From: VMEP01 sp964414265
Lineage (GTDB): Bacteria; Patescibacteriota; Minisyncoccia; Phycocordibacterales; VMEP01
Length of the DNA: 50,641 nucleotides
Reading direction: 5' to 3'
Assembly (NCBI GenBank): GCA_964414265.1
Contig: CAYPVT010000001.1
Coordinates: 1-50,641, forward strand
Part shown: one piece after another, positions 39,753 through 48,419 of the stretch
Numbering within the stretch: the first letter of the stretch is position 1
Layout: every line of letters starts with the position of its first letter
Made by a program: the position numbers and the translations under genes
Notes under the pieces: generated by a model
Told to the model about the DNA's origin: nothing
The model's input: the letters and a program-made list of their open reading frames with translations, nothing else
The model's database searches: none

Positions 39753-40391
39753 CTATTGAACTGCTTTCAGTAATTCTTCGTTACTTGGAGGAGTATCTGG
39801 TAAACGAGTTGTCTCCCCTCGCGTGGCTCTATCTTTTTTAACAATTTCTATAACTCTCTCAACAAGTCTTTTTGGGTCAGATTCAAAAATAATCTTATTA
39901 TTTACGCGATTACTTTTATCCATAATATTTTTCAAAACTTCGTCCATATCCCAATCGCCTTGTAATATCCCAATTGGCTTATCATCTTCATAAGCGATAG
40001 TAAATTCGTGCACAGTACCAATACGCCCACAGCCTATAATAATAGCCTCTGCAGAGCGGGTTAGGAGAAGATCTCGCCCTGAGTAACCAAATCCGGTGTA
40101 AACAATAATGTCGTGGTAATCAACAGGTAAACGGTAAACCTCGCGGTGTTCTTTTTCGTTGGCGGCAGGAGAAAAACCAACAACAATACCACTTACCTCC
40201 TTCGCTCCAATGGCAGCCCACAATGGAAATCCAGTTGTAGCGCCGTTTTCTAAAATTGCCCCCTGTCTCGCAATTTCCTTGCCGAGCTCTTTTGCTTTTT
40301 CTAATGCCCCGAGACCACAATGCCCAGTTTCAGCCGCGCCGGAAACACAAATTCTTATTCTATTGTGAAAATGCTTATCGTTTTCTTCCAT
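39753..40391 (-). CDS. LOG-family (Rossmann-fold nucleotide-binding) protein
   Basis: A 212-residue protein with the family's opening RIRICVSGAAETGHCGLGALEKAKELGKEIARQGAI and the later region SAEAIIIGCGRIGTVHEFTIAYEDDKPIGIL. In LOG enzymes the key motif is PGGxGTxxE; here it reads GCGRIGTVHE, keeping Gly-Thr and Glu but not the Pro-Gly-Gly. It may bind a nucleotide; cytokinin-type phosphoribohydrolase activity should not be assumed. Confidence 0.8.
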   Translation of the reverse strand: MEENDKHFHNRIRICVSGAAETGHCGLGALEKAKELGKEIARQGAILENGATTGFPLWAAIGAKEVSGIVVGFSPAANEKEHREVYRLPVDYHDIIVYTGFGYSGRDLLLTRSAEAIIIGCGRIGTVHEFTIAYEDDKPIGILQGDWDMDEVLKNIMDKSNRVNNKIIFESDPKRLVERVIEIVKKDRATRGETTRLPDTPPSNEELLKAVQ

Positions 40392-40414
40392 ATATTTTAA
40401 TGTTTTTTATTATA

Positions 40415-41788
40415 TCAGAAATCAAGTTCGACTGATTCGCCGGCCTGTGGGGCCATCGCGTTGAGTCCTAAATAATCGCGCAACCTTTGAACAAAAAACA
40501 TTGTTGTTTTTGGTTCTCCATGAACTACGAAAACTTTTTTAAGAGTATCAGCAGTGCCCTTAACAAACTTAAATAAATGATCGCCATCTTTGTGCGCAGA
40601 ATAACCCGAAATACTAACAACCTTCGCCTTAACCTCTACTTCTGTGGCGTTTATTCTAACTCTTTTTGCCCCTTCTTGAAGCATTCTCCCGGGTGTACCA
40701 ACGGCCTGATAACCAATGAGCATCAAGGTGCTTCTAGGGTCTCCGAGATAATTTTGCTCATGATGCACTATTCTCCCCCCGTTTGACATACCGGAGCCTG
40801 CAATAATTATTTTTGGATTTGGATAATCAATAATTTTTTTAGACTCCTCTGTGGTGGGGGTAAGTTTTAATCCTGGGAAATTAAAAATATCATCTCCTCC
40901 GTGAATAATCCCTAACGCTTCTTTATTGAAAAAATCCTGATTATTTCGATAAATTTTTGTCACATTTATCGCAAGTGGTGAATCCAAAAATATTGAAACT
41001 GGGGGGATTCTTTTATTTTCAACAAGATTATTTATTTCAAGCAAAAGATCTTGTGTTCGTTCTATTGAAAATGCTGGAATCATAAGAACGCCACCTTTGC
41101 TGATTGTGTCTTCAATAACCTGCTCTGTTTTTTTCTTTCGTTCATCCACGCTTTCATGGTTGCGGTCACCATAAACGCTTTCAATAACCATGTAATCAGC
41201 ATCTGTCACTTTTTCTGTATCACGAAGCAGTGGCGCTGGAGAATTTCCCAAGTCACCAGTAAAAAGAATTTTCTTTCCGTTGTATGTAATTTCAACCATT
41301 GCTGAGCCTAAAATATGTCCGGCATCCCTAAATACAACGGAAATATTTTCCCCAACTTTTACAGGTTCGTGATAATTAACCGTTTTCCACAACTTAACAG
41401 CACGAAGAACATCTTCTTCGCGGTAAATAACTGGGTGATTATCTCGTTTCGCTTCTTTTCCTAAAACACCGAGACTATCCATCAAAGATAATTCTCCTAT
41501 TTCCTTCGTTGGTATTGTTGAATAAATTTCCCCACGAAAACCATCCTTAATAAGCTTTGGAATGCGCCCAATGTGGTCAATGTGAGCATGGGTCACAAAA
41601 ACAACATCAATTTCAGCCGCATTATACAAAAGTGGGTCTAGATTTCTAAGGTCACCAATTTTACTGCCTTGATATAAGCCACAATCAATCAAGATTTTTT
41701 TGCCCTCTCCTTCAATAAGAAAATTGGAGCCAGTGACTTCACCAGCTCCGCCAAAAAATGAAAGTTTTAATTTTTTTGAGATTGCCAT
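40415..41788 (-). CDS. Beta-CASP metallo-beta-lactamase-fold ribonuclease
   Basis: About 457 residues from the ATG at 41788; an ATG 14 codons earlier (41830) is also possible but starts close to the terminator at 41845-41867. The metal site THAHIDHIGRIPKL (HxHxDH), further ligands in FRDAGHILGSAMVEI and FTGDLGN, and the beta-CASP motifs with SGYSAHKDG and VHGEPKT are all seen. This is the RNA-cutting mRNA 3'-end-processing branch, likely acting in RNA turnover. Stop is TGA. Confidence 0.92.
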   Translation of the reverse strand: MAISKKLKLSFFGGAGEVTGSNFLIEGEGKKILIDCGLYQGSKIGDLRNLDPLLYNAAEIDVVFVTHAHIDHIGRIPKLIKDGFRGEIYSTIPTKEIGELSLMDSLGVLGKEAKRDNHPVIYREEDVLRAVKLWKTVNYHEPVKVGENISVVFRDAGHILGSAMVEITYNGKKILFTGDLGNSPAPLLRDTEKVTDADYMVIESVYGDRNHESVDERKKKTEQVIEDTISKGGVLMIPAFSIERTQDLLLEINNLVENKRIPPVSIFLDSPLAINVTKIYRNNQDFFNKEALGIIHGGDDIFNFPGLKLTPTTEESKKIIDYPNPKIIIAGSGMSNGGRIVHHEQNYLGDPRSTLMLIGYQAVGTPGRMLQEGAKRVRINATEVEVKAKVVSISGYSAHKDGDHLFKFVKGTADTLKKVFVVHGEPKTTMFFVQRLRDYLGLNAMAPQAGESVELDF

Positions 41789-41844
41789 TCGTTCAAATAA
41801 GGATGCTCTATCGTTTCTGTATTCTAACATCCATTCTAAAAAAG

Positions 41845-41867
41845 AAAAAATCCTGCCTCCTGCAGGA
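41845..41867 (-). terminator. Rho-independent terminator of the candidate RNA
   Basis: On the minus strand TCCTGC-AGGAG-GCAGGA followed by TTTTTTC. It stands 15 bases before the first possible start of the beta-CASP gene. Confidence 0.85.
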
Positions 41868-42051
41868 ATCTTTCTTAGAGTTACTTAGTAAGGTTAGCCA
41901 CTAGCGTAGTAATACGTGGGTGCTCTCTACACTGCGCCAAGGCGTAATGTAAGCCTAAGCTCCCGGAACTAATGACTTGATCTAGATAACCTCCCAAATA
42001 ACTCTACCTAAATCGTATCACCGAGAAATCTGTTTGCAATATTGACCCCAT
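41845..42051 (-). ncRNA. Candidate structured RNA, perhaps 6S-like
   Basis: No protein gene fits 41831-42228. On the minus strand a weak promoter (TTCTAA, 17 bases, TATAAA at 42063-42058) is followed by about 200 bases able to fold into a long irregular hairpin: TAGAGTTA pairs with TAACTCTA, GGTTA with TAACC and CTAG with CTAG, closing on a loop region around GTTCCGGGAGC. It ends at a terminator (TCCTGC/GCAGGA with T-run). Length and rod-like shape suggest 6S RNA, but no defining sequence is seen, so this remains a guess. Confidence 0.35.
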
Positions 42052-42228
42052 TAGAAATTTATATCGGAATGGACTAAAAGTTAGAATATCTATATTTAAC
42101 AAACCATTTCTGATATTTATTGTAAATTATGAATATTTCTAACGGGGCAAGCCCCATTTAATTAGAAAATTATTTTCGAGCAAGACGAATCCCAAAAACA
42201 GCTTGGTTTATCTAATTATTTTAATCAA

Positions 42229-42705
42229 CTAGAACGCTTCGTCTGCGTAGATAAAAGGGAAATTAGGACGGTCGTAATCGAACAGCTCATCTTCCTTAAA
42301 GAAACGCTTGAGTTCTGCTTCTGCTGATTCTTTAGAATCCGATGCGTGAACAATGTTTGACTGACCACTCATAGAAAAATCTCCACGAATTGTTCCGGCA
42401 GGAGCTTCGTGTCCTTTTGTTGGCCCAACAATAGTACGAATCGCTGAAATTGCATTGATTCCTGTTATCGCCAAAACAACGACAGGTGTTGCTTTCATGT
42501 ATTCTTTTATTCCCCCGAAAAATGGTTTGTCTTTTATGTGGGCGTAATGCTCTTCAAGAACCGCGTCTTCTAGTTGCATCATCTTGAGTCCGCGAATTTT
42601 CAAACCCTTTCTTTCAAAGCGGTGAATCATCTCTCCAAGCAAACCCCTTTGGAGAGTATCTGGTTTAAAAATAATGAGCGACGTTTCTTTTTTCTCGTGA
42701 GCCAT
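42229..42705 (-). CDS. ndk: Nucleoside diphosphate kinase
   Basis: Makes NTPs from NDPs through a phospho-histidine. The 158-residue product has TSLIIFKPDTLQRGLLGEMIHRFERKG at the start and the active-site motif NIVHASDS with His120. Slightly longer than usual because of an insert near residues 50-60 (HIKDKPFFGGIKEYM) that is a normal variation. A small hairpin GGGGCTTGCCCC lies 80 bases downstream (42143-42154). Confidence 0.97.
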   Translation of the reverse strand: MAHEKKETSLIIFKPDTLQRGLLGEMIHRFERKGLKIRGLKMMQLEDAVLEEHYAHIKDKPFFGGIKEYMKATPVVVLAITGINAISAIRTIVGPTKGHEAPAGTIRGDFSMSGQSNIVHASDSKESAEAELKRFFKEDELFDYDRPNFPFIYADEAF

Positions 42706-42835
42706 AAATTTAGAAATTTAATTAACTGTTTAATGGCTAAAACAATCTGTATTCAGATTGTTCGCCCGGTCAAGTGACTTAGGGCTTATCCTAACAAAAA
42801 ATAGCTCAGTTCCGCAACCTTTCAAAAGTGAGTGT

Positions 42836-45583
42836 TTAAATTCCTGTTTGGCGATACTTCTGAGCAATGTGTTCCTCGATTTCTGCACGCGGTGTTCCGT
42901 ATTTTTGATAAGACGCTTCTTTGATTCTTGTGGCAATATTTATATCCCCCTTACTTGGTGAAATTGTTTCAATGTTAAAAGCTCTGGCTGGTTGACCATT
43001 CATAAGCATTTTCACGTAAGCGTTATAATTATCCAAATTCATAATATCTCTTGCAGAAAAAACTGGTGCAAGTTGTTTCTCTAGGAATTCTGCATCTTCA
43101 CTACCAACACGAAATACTGCCATAGAGCCAACGTTGCCAAAAATAGCGTTCTTGGTTTTTTCATCAAGTTGTTTAATAAATTGATGAGCGACGTTAAGTG
43201 ATAGCCTATATTTTCTCGCCTCTGAAAGAATTGTGGAAATTGAATCAGTGGTTATGTTTTGAAACTCATCAATATATAAGTAAAAATCAGCAGGTTTTCC
43301 ACCGACAGTATCAACACGAGAAAGCGCGGCGATAAGAATCTTGCCAACTAAAATAAGCCCGATTAAGTGGGCATTTAAATCCCCCAGCCTTCCTTTAGAC
43401 AAATTAACCAAGAGTATTTTTTTCTCATCCATTATTTGCCTGAAATTAAACGATGATTTTTCTTGCGCAATAACCGGGCGCATAATATCGTTTGATAAAA
43501 ATGGATCAAATTTGCTCGAAATATAAGGAACAAAGTTAGCGAGCGACTGCTCCCCGCTTGTCTTAATCGCATTAGCCCAAAACTGAGTAATCACCGGATT
43601 CTTACAATAAGACAGCTTCATATCACGGAAAGATTTATCAGCCAAAACACGCACAATCTCAAGAAGAGTGCTCCCAGATTCCGGGTGTTCCATAACCAAA
43701 AGGGCAGAGTTTCTAAAGTACTGTTCAAATGCCGGTCCGCCGGCAACCTTCATATCAAACAATTTATTAAAAATTGAAATCAACTCGTTAACCACAAAAG
43801 TTTTCTGCTCTGGGCGAGTTTGATCATACTCCAACATGTTCAAACCCATCACCCTTTCTGTGTAAGCTGGGTCAAAGTAAATAACGTCTTTTTCTCTCTC
43901 GGGTGGAATATTTCCTAAAATATCTTCAATATCAGTTCCGTGTGGGTCTATCATACACACCCCGTGACCCGCCTTAATATTCTGGATAATCATATTCTTC
44001 ATGATTGCGGTCTTACCGGTACCCGTTTGTCCGACAACGTAAAAATGGCGCATTCTATCTTCATCGGTAATAAAAATCTCTTTATTTTCTCCGCGGTGCT
44101 TATTTATTCCAAGAAGTGTTCCGTAGTTTGGAGCATCAAGTGGCGCAGGCGCAGTTGTTGAGCGGGCCTGTTTTAATTGTGGCGCCGACGAAACCTGTTC
44201 TGGAAAATGAAACATTGTGGTGAGTTCTTTTAGGTTAAGTGGCAAAGAATGATCTTGAGAAAATAGTCTGTAAGAAAATTCTTGAAAAAGTTTCAACAGG
44301 TCGTGGCGTTTTAATGGTTTAAAATCAACACCATTTCCTTTAGTATCTGTGAACTGATTAAAAGCCGATTGTAATTCGCCCAAAATTTCTTCAGCACGTA
44401 AAGTTGTCTCTGCGGAAGCGATTACTCGAATGTTTGTGTTAACAATAGTGCTACTAATTTTTTCCGAAACATGCTTTACCGCATCTTCGTCAACAACCTC
44501 CTTCCCGTCAATTTTTTTAGGCACAGGAACACCCATTATGAGTTCCTTAGCAAACCTTCCCACCTCTTGTCCGACGGTGGATGAAATATTTGTTGCTTCA
44601 TCTTTTGGCACTCCTCTTCTTAAATCATCAAGCACTCTTCCGTATCTTTTCAAAAAATAATCACCAACGGGAGAAACTGAAAATTGGATTGCTGCCCCCT
44701 CTCCTTTATTTTTAAGTTTAGAAAAAACGTTAAGAATTACCGGAAGTGGATCATGTTCAAAATCTGCATATGTTTTTATTGGATAAACCTGACTCTTAGT
44801 AAAAGCTCCGTAAGCTCCCAAAGATGCTCCTTTTTCGTTAAAAATATTATAATCATCCTTTACCTCCCTAATTCGAGCATCTTTATATAAACCAAGTAAC
44901 TGTTTTTCTAACAAACCACTCTTATCTTCAGGAACAGAAGCGTAAAAAACTATTTCACTGCTTTGGTTAGACAAAGCAATCTCAAGTGTAAAATAATTCT
45001 TCCCTGGAAAATTATCCCGACCATCAGAAACAGAAAGCATCCCAGCATAAAACTGTTCCATTATCGTAACAATTTCTTTAAAACTTTTTGCCTGCTTTTC
45101 TGCGTCTCCTTCTGGAAGAAGGATTTCATAAAGACGCATATGTACCGCCTTCCAAACCTGTTTGTCTTTTTCTAAATCTGGAACTTTCCCTACACTTTTA
45201 ACATACTGAACAAGTATTCTGTGAAAGTCGTCGGTTATGTGAGGATTATCCATCTTCTCCACAACCGAAATAGTGTTACGAGCCCCTTTTTCAATCAGAA
45301 GACCCAAAAGCTCCTCCATCTGCTTATCGTGCTCTTCCGGCTTCAAATCAAGAACAATACGCTCTACCTCTTGTTCTCCTAGCACTTTCTCATGATGTAA
45401 AATTTCTCGAGCGGGCTTTTCCGAATATTCCCGAATAACTTCTTTTTCGTGATTAACTGGTGCTGATTCTTTGCTAAAAAAAGATTCTTTTTCCTTTTCT
45501 GCAAGACGTTCACGCAAAAAGTTAATCTCCTCTTCGGGATTTACAAATTTTTCATGACTTTCTCCATTAAAGTTTAAAACCAT
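42836..45583 (-). CDS. Coupling-type / HerA-like ATPase with type IV secretion DNA-binding domain
   Basis: A 915-residue protein. The N-terminal half (about 1-480) is a Parcubacteria-type domain with no clear motif. The C-terminal half has Walker A VGQTGTGKTAIMK (about residue 520), a MIDPHGTDIEDIL strand, Walker B DFYLYIDEFQNIT and an Arg-finger region EARKYRLSLNVAHQFIKQL, the pattern of VirD4/TraG and HerA ATPases. It may pump DNA or protein at the membrane, but no relaxase or mating-pore gene lies near, so conjugation cannot be claimed. Confidence 0.85.
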   Translation of the reverse strand: MVLNFNGESHEKFVNPEEEINFLRERLAEKEKESFFSKESAPVNHEKEVIREYSEKPAREILHHEKVLGEQEVERIVLDLKPEEHDKQMEELLGLLIEKGARNTISVVEKMDNPHITDDFHRILVQYVKSVGKVPDLEKDKQVWKAVHMRLYEILLPEGDAEKQAKSFKEIVTIMEQFYAGMLSVSDGRDNFPGKNYFTLEIALSNQSSEIVFYASVPEDKSGLLEKQLLGLYKDARIREVKDDYNIFNEKGASLGAYGAFTKSQVYPIKTYADFEHDPLPVILNVFSKLKNKGEGAAIQFSVSPVGDYFLKRYGRVLDDLRRGVPKDEATNISSTVGQEVGRFAKELIMGVPVPKKIDGKEVVDEDAVKHVSEKISSTIVNTNIRVIASAETTLRAEEILGELQSAFNQFTDTKGNGVDFKPLKRHDLLKLFQEFSYRLFSQDHSLPLNLKELTTMFHFPEQVSSAPQLKQARSTTAPAPLDAPNYGTLLGINKHRGENKEIFITDEDRMRHFYVVGQTGTGKTAIMKNMIIQNIKAGHGVCMIDPHGTDIEDILGNIPPEREKDVIYFDPAYTERVMGLNMLEYDQTRPEQKTFVVNELISIFNKLFDMKVAGGPAFEQYFRNSALLVMEHPESGSTLLEIVRVLADKSFRDMKLSYCKNPVITQFWANAIKTSGEQSLANFVPYISSKFDPFLSNDIMRPVIAQEKSSFNFRQIMDEKKILLVNLSKGRLGDLNAHLIGLILVGKILIAALSRVDTVGGKPADFYLYIDEFQNITTDSISTILSEARKYRLSLNVAHQFIKQLDEKTKNAIFGNVGSMAVFRVGSEDAEFLEKQLAPVFSARDIMNLDNYNAYVKMLMNGQPARAFNIETISPSKGDINIATRIKEASYQKYGTPRAEIEEHIAQKYRQTGI

Positions 45584-45638
45584 TAAGTTTTATGATACCG
45601 CGGATACGAGAAAGTTGGAAGATATTATAAAATATTTA

Positions 45639-46760
45639 TTAAAACTCTTTAACCTTGATTTTACAATCCTCTCGGCAAGTGGACGGCGTTTCTCCTTTAC
45701 TTGGCTGGCACAAACCATTACCACAAGAGGAAACCGTCGAGCAGGAGGTGTCACTTCCGCCAAGCTGGCCCGAACAACTCCATGTCCACAAAGTAGGATT
45801 GCCAATACCGGGAGAGACAACGGACGCTGTACCAGAGTCACAAAGACCTGTTTTTGGTTTTATCATGGTTGGTGTTAACGACGCTGAACCACAAACCCCG
45901 GGTGTAGGAGGACTAACAACAACTGTTATCGTATGTGGTTCACAATTCGTTGACCATACTCCATTATTATCTTGCGCTCTAAAATAAATATTATATATTC
46001 CAGCAACTCCAAAAGCATAATTAAAGTTTAATGAAGTTGAGTTTATTAAGGTCCCCGTCTCACAATTTCCAATTCTCCATTCATAATCAACAACAGTGTC
46101 TCCAGTATCTGGATCGGAAACTGTGCCAGAAAAAGCCAAAAGATTGCTTTCGTAGGCCGTACTGTTATTGGCAGGGCTAAGAATTGAGGTTATTGGAGCT
46201 TGGTTAACGATGTTAACAAAACTCTCAACTCCATAATCAATACCGCTCCAAGAAATCCAACCAACGACGTCAGACCCCCAAGAATATCCCGAGGCGTTTT
46301 TGCCAGAAAAAGTAACGCGATAAGGACTGCCGTCACTTGATACTCCTGATAATTTTATAAAGCCATCCCAACCACCACCATAAGAAAGGGCTCTTGCCCA
46401 ACCAGAAACTCTTCCTGTCAACAAATTAATAGTTGGTGGACAAGAACCAGATGGACACCCTGAAACGTCAGTGGCGTTAAAAGAAATCCAGCCAATGTTA
46501 TCACTCCAGGCATAACCTGAAAAATTTCCATCAGAAATATTTACTCCATAATTAGATGTTCCGCAGGAATTATTGTTCGTACAATTAAAAGAAATCCAGC
46601 CAATGTTATCACTCCAGGCATAACCTGATAGCAAATCTCCGGCACTTGCGTTCGCGACTCCTTTAAAGTCTTGTTGTGGAAAAAGATATCCAAAAACAAA
46701 AAGAATGCCCAAAAGTAGAACGACATTAAAAACCTTTGTTTTATTAATAATATTTATCAT
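45639..46760 (-). CDS. Secreted surface protein with GYAWSDNIGWISFN repeats
   Basis: A 373-residue protein with an N-terminal signal or anchor helix (about 10-30). Two almost exact repeats of GYAWSDNIGWISFN (about 45-58 and 81-94), and weaker ones (SGWARALSYGGGWDGFIKLSG, SGYSWGSDVVGWISWSG), follow. Then a PKD/Ig-like domain (about 190-285, APITSILSPANNSTAYESNLLAFSGTVSDPDTGD) and a Cys-rich end with CGNGLCQPSKGETPSTCREDC. This architecture is familiar from Parcubacteria. It could act in cell-cell contact; no proof. Confidence 0.85.
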   Translation of the reverse strand: MINIINKTKVFNVVLLLGILFVFGYLFPQQDFKGVANASAGDLLSGYAWSDNIGWISFNCTNNNSCGTSNYGVNISDGNFSGYAWSDNIGWISFNATDVSGCPSGSCPPTINLLTGRVSGWARALSYGGGWDGFIKLSGVSSDGSPYRVTFSGKNASGYSWGSDVVGWISWSGIDYGVESFVNIVNQAPITSILSPANNSTAYESNLLAFSGTVSDPDTGDTVVDYEWRIGNCETGTLINSTSLNFNYAFGVAGIYNIYFRAQDNNGVWSTNCEPHTITVVVSPPTPGVCGSASLTPTMIKPKTGLCDSGTASVVSPGIGNPTLWTWSCSGQLGGSDTSCSTVSSCGNGLCQPSKGETPSTCREDCKIKVKEF

Positions 46761-46821
46761 TATAGATATTAATCATAACACCTAATTGCGCTTGATTTAA
46801 ATACCAATAACTTTTTAACTC

Positions 46822-47592
46822 TTAAACGAGAGTTACTATTTCTGCGCCATCTTTTGTTATAAGCAGAGTATGTTCAAAGTGTGCCGAACGCTTACCGTCT
46901 TCAGTGTGGAAAGTGTATCCGTCTTTTTCGTCTAAAGTCACTTTTGGAGATCCTTCGTTTACAATTGGTTCAAGCGCAATAAGCATTCCCTCTTTAAGAA
47001 TTGGCCCAGTGCCACGTTTCCCATAATTGGGGATATATGGTTCTTCGTGTGGGTGCACACCAAGCGCGTGCCCTCCTAAGATTTTAACAATAGCAAAACC
47101 CTCTGTTTTAACATACCTCTCAATCGCTTCACCAATATCTCCAATCCTTGCCCCTACTTTAACAACGTTCATTCCCCTAGAAAGCGCCTCTCTTGTCACG
47201 TCAATAAGTTTCTTTGCGGTATTATCTATCTCCCCAACTGAAACTGTTATAGCACTATCTACATAAAGACCTTTGTGTGAAAGACCTAAATCAAGACCAA
47301 CAATATCTCCCTCTCTTAAAACCCTATCTTTAGGAATTCCATGCACCACTTCGCTATTTACAGAAATACAGAGAGTCGCTGGATATGGCCTATCGGACCC
47401 ATCAGGAGTATAACCAAGAAAAGCCGGTTTATCCCCTTCTTTGGTAATTAGTTTGTGCGCAATTTGGTCAAGCTCCATCGTTGTAACCCCTGGTTTTGCA
47501 GAAGATGCCAAAACCTGAAGTATTAAACCAAGACGCTTCCCACCCTCACGGACAATCTCATATTCTTCTTCAGTTGTTAGTATTGTTGTCAT
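46822..47592 (-). CDS. map: Methionine aminopeptidase, type I
   Basis: Removes the first Met from new proteins. The 256-residue product shows the pita-bread fold with five metal ligands: Asp in GLDLGL and VDSAITVSVG, His in GGHALGVHPHEEP, Glu in ALEPIVNEG and in HFEHTLLIT. It lies with adk and secY at the end of the spc ribosomal cluster, where map is usual. Confidence 0.96.
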   Translation of the reverse strand: MTTILTTEEEYEIVREGGKRLGLILQVLASSAKPGVTTMELDQIAHKLITKEGDKPAFLGYTPDGSDRPYPATLCISVNSEVVHGIPKDRVLREGDIVGLDLGLSHKGLYVDSAITVSVGEIDNTAKKLIDVTREALSRGMNVVKVGARIGDIGEAIERYVKTEGFAIVKILGGHALGVHPHEEPYIPNYGKRGTGPILKEGMLIALEPIVNEGSPKVTLDEKDGYTFHTEDGKRSAHFEHTLLITKDGAEIVTLV

Positions 47593-47603
47593 CGTTTTTG
47601 TTT

Positions 47604-47655
47604 TTTTATTTCCTACAATTATAACGCTATAGCGTTATAATTGTAGGAAATAAAA
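47604..47655. repeat. Perfect 52-base palindrome between adk and map
   Basis: Each base from 47604 to 47629 pairs with its mirror in 47630-47655; there is no loop. The centre is GCTATAGC. It could form a cruciform or act as a two-way terminator between adk and map, with a T-run (minus-strand A-run) next to it. Confidence 0.95.
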
Positions 47656-47660
47656 TTAAG

Positions 47661-48260
47661 TTAATCCGAAAATACTCTAGAAATAAGCTCTTTGTGCACA
47701 TCTTCTACAGACTGCTCTCCGTCAATATCAAAAAAATCATGGTTTTTGTTTTGACTTAAATACATGACGGCTGGGACAACATCATTATCAAACCAATTTA
47801 ATCTTTTTTCTATATCCCCATTTTTCTTATCATCATTTCTCCCGCGAGCGAGCAATCTTTTTTCTGATTCCTCTCGAGAAACATTTATGTAAATTACTTT
47901 TGCTCGTCCTCTTTTGTAAAAGTTTAAAGCAGTCTCTAGTATATATGTCTCTGGTAACGTTCTTGGAGTGCCATCAATAAAAATGTGTTCTTCTCCGTTT
48001 AAATTTTCTAGAAAATTATTTGACCACATGGAAATAGCTAAAAACGAAGGTTGTAGTTCTGAATTCTCTGCTATTTCACGTGCTAATTTATTAGAATAAC
48101 CATCCTTAGAGAGGAAGTCCCTAAAACGCTCGCCTGTTTCAAGGTAATAAATCGATCTCTTTTTAGTATCGTGTTCTTCTACGTATTTTTTTAACAATTC
48201 AGCCTGTGTCCCTTTACCACACCCGGAGCGTCCGATAAAAATAAAAGTTTGTAAATCCAT
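47661..48260 (-). CDS. adk: Adenylate kinase
   Basis: Interconverts AMP, ADP and ATP. The 199-residue product has the P-loop GRSGCGKGTQAELL and the AMP site around IDGTPRTLPETYIL, and LLARGRNDDKKNGDIEKRLNWF for the LID-side Arg set. It is a short-LID form without a zinc site. The usual Gly-Pro-Pro-Gly-Ser-Gly of Adk is replaced by GRSGCG, and AMP-motif DGFPR by DGTPR, so a related nucleoside monophosphate kinase cannot be excluded. Position between map and secY supports adk. Confidence 0.85.
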   Translation of the reverse strand: MDLQTFIFIGRSGCGKGTQAELLKKYVEEHDTKKRSIYYLETGERFRDFLSKDGYSNKLAREIAENSELQPSFLAISMWSNNFLENLNGEEHIFIDGTPRTLPETYILETALNFYKRGRAKVIYINVSREESEKRLLARGRNDDKKNGDIEKRLNWFDNDVVPAVMYLSQNKNHDFFDIDGEQSVEDVHKELISRVFSD

Positions 48261-48419
48261 GTTAATTAGCTTTTAGCTTATTAGTTGTTAGCTTCTTAAA
48301 ATCCTATCAAACAATTGAACAGCGGGATAGCTGCGTTAGCTTTTAGCTTATTAGACCAAAATCCTTTACGGTAAGAATTTTTCTAATGAAACTAACCACC
48401 TAAAAGCTAATGCCTAGTT
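48261..48419. repeat. Spacer with repeated TTAGCTTTTAGCTTATTAG
   Basis: TTAGCTTTTAGCTTATTAG occurs at 48266-48284 and again at 48337-48355; a reverse-complement piece (CTAAAAGCTAA) occurs at 48401-48411. No gene is seen in this 160-base gap between secY and adk. Confidence 0.75.

Noticed and set aside
42836..45583. Conjugation locus
   Set aside because: One coupling-type ATPase alone; no relaxase, VirB-type pore genes or origin of transfer in the window.
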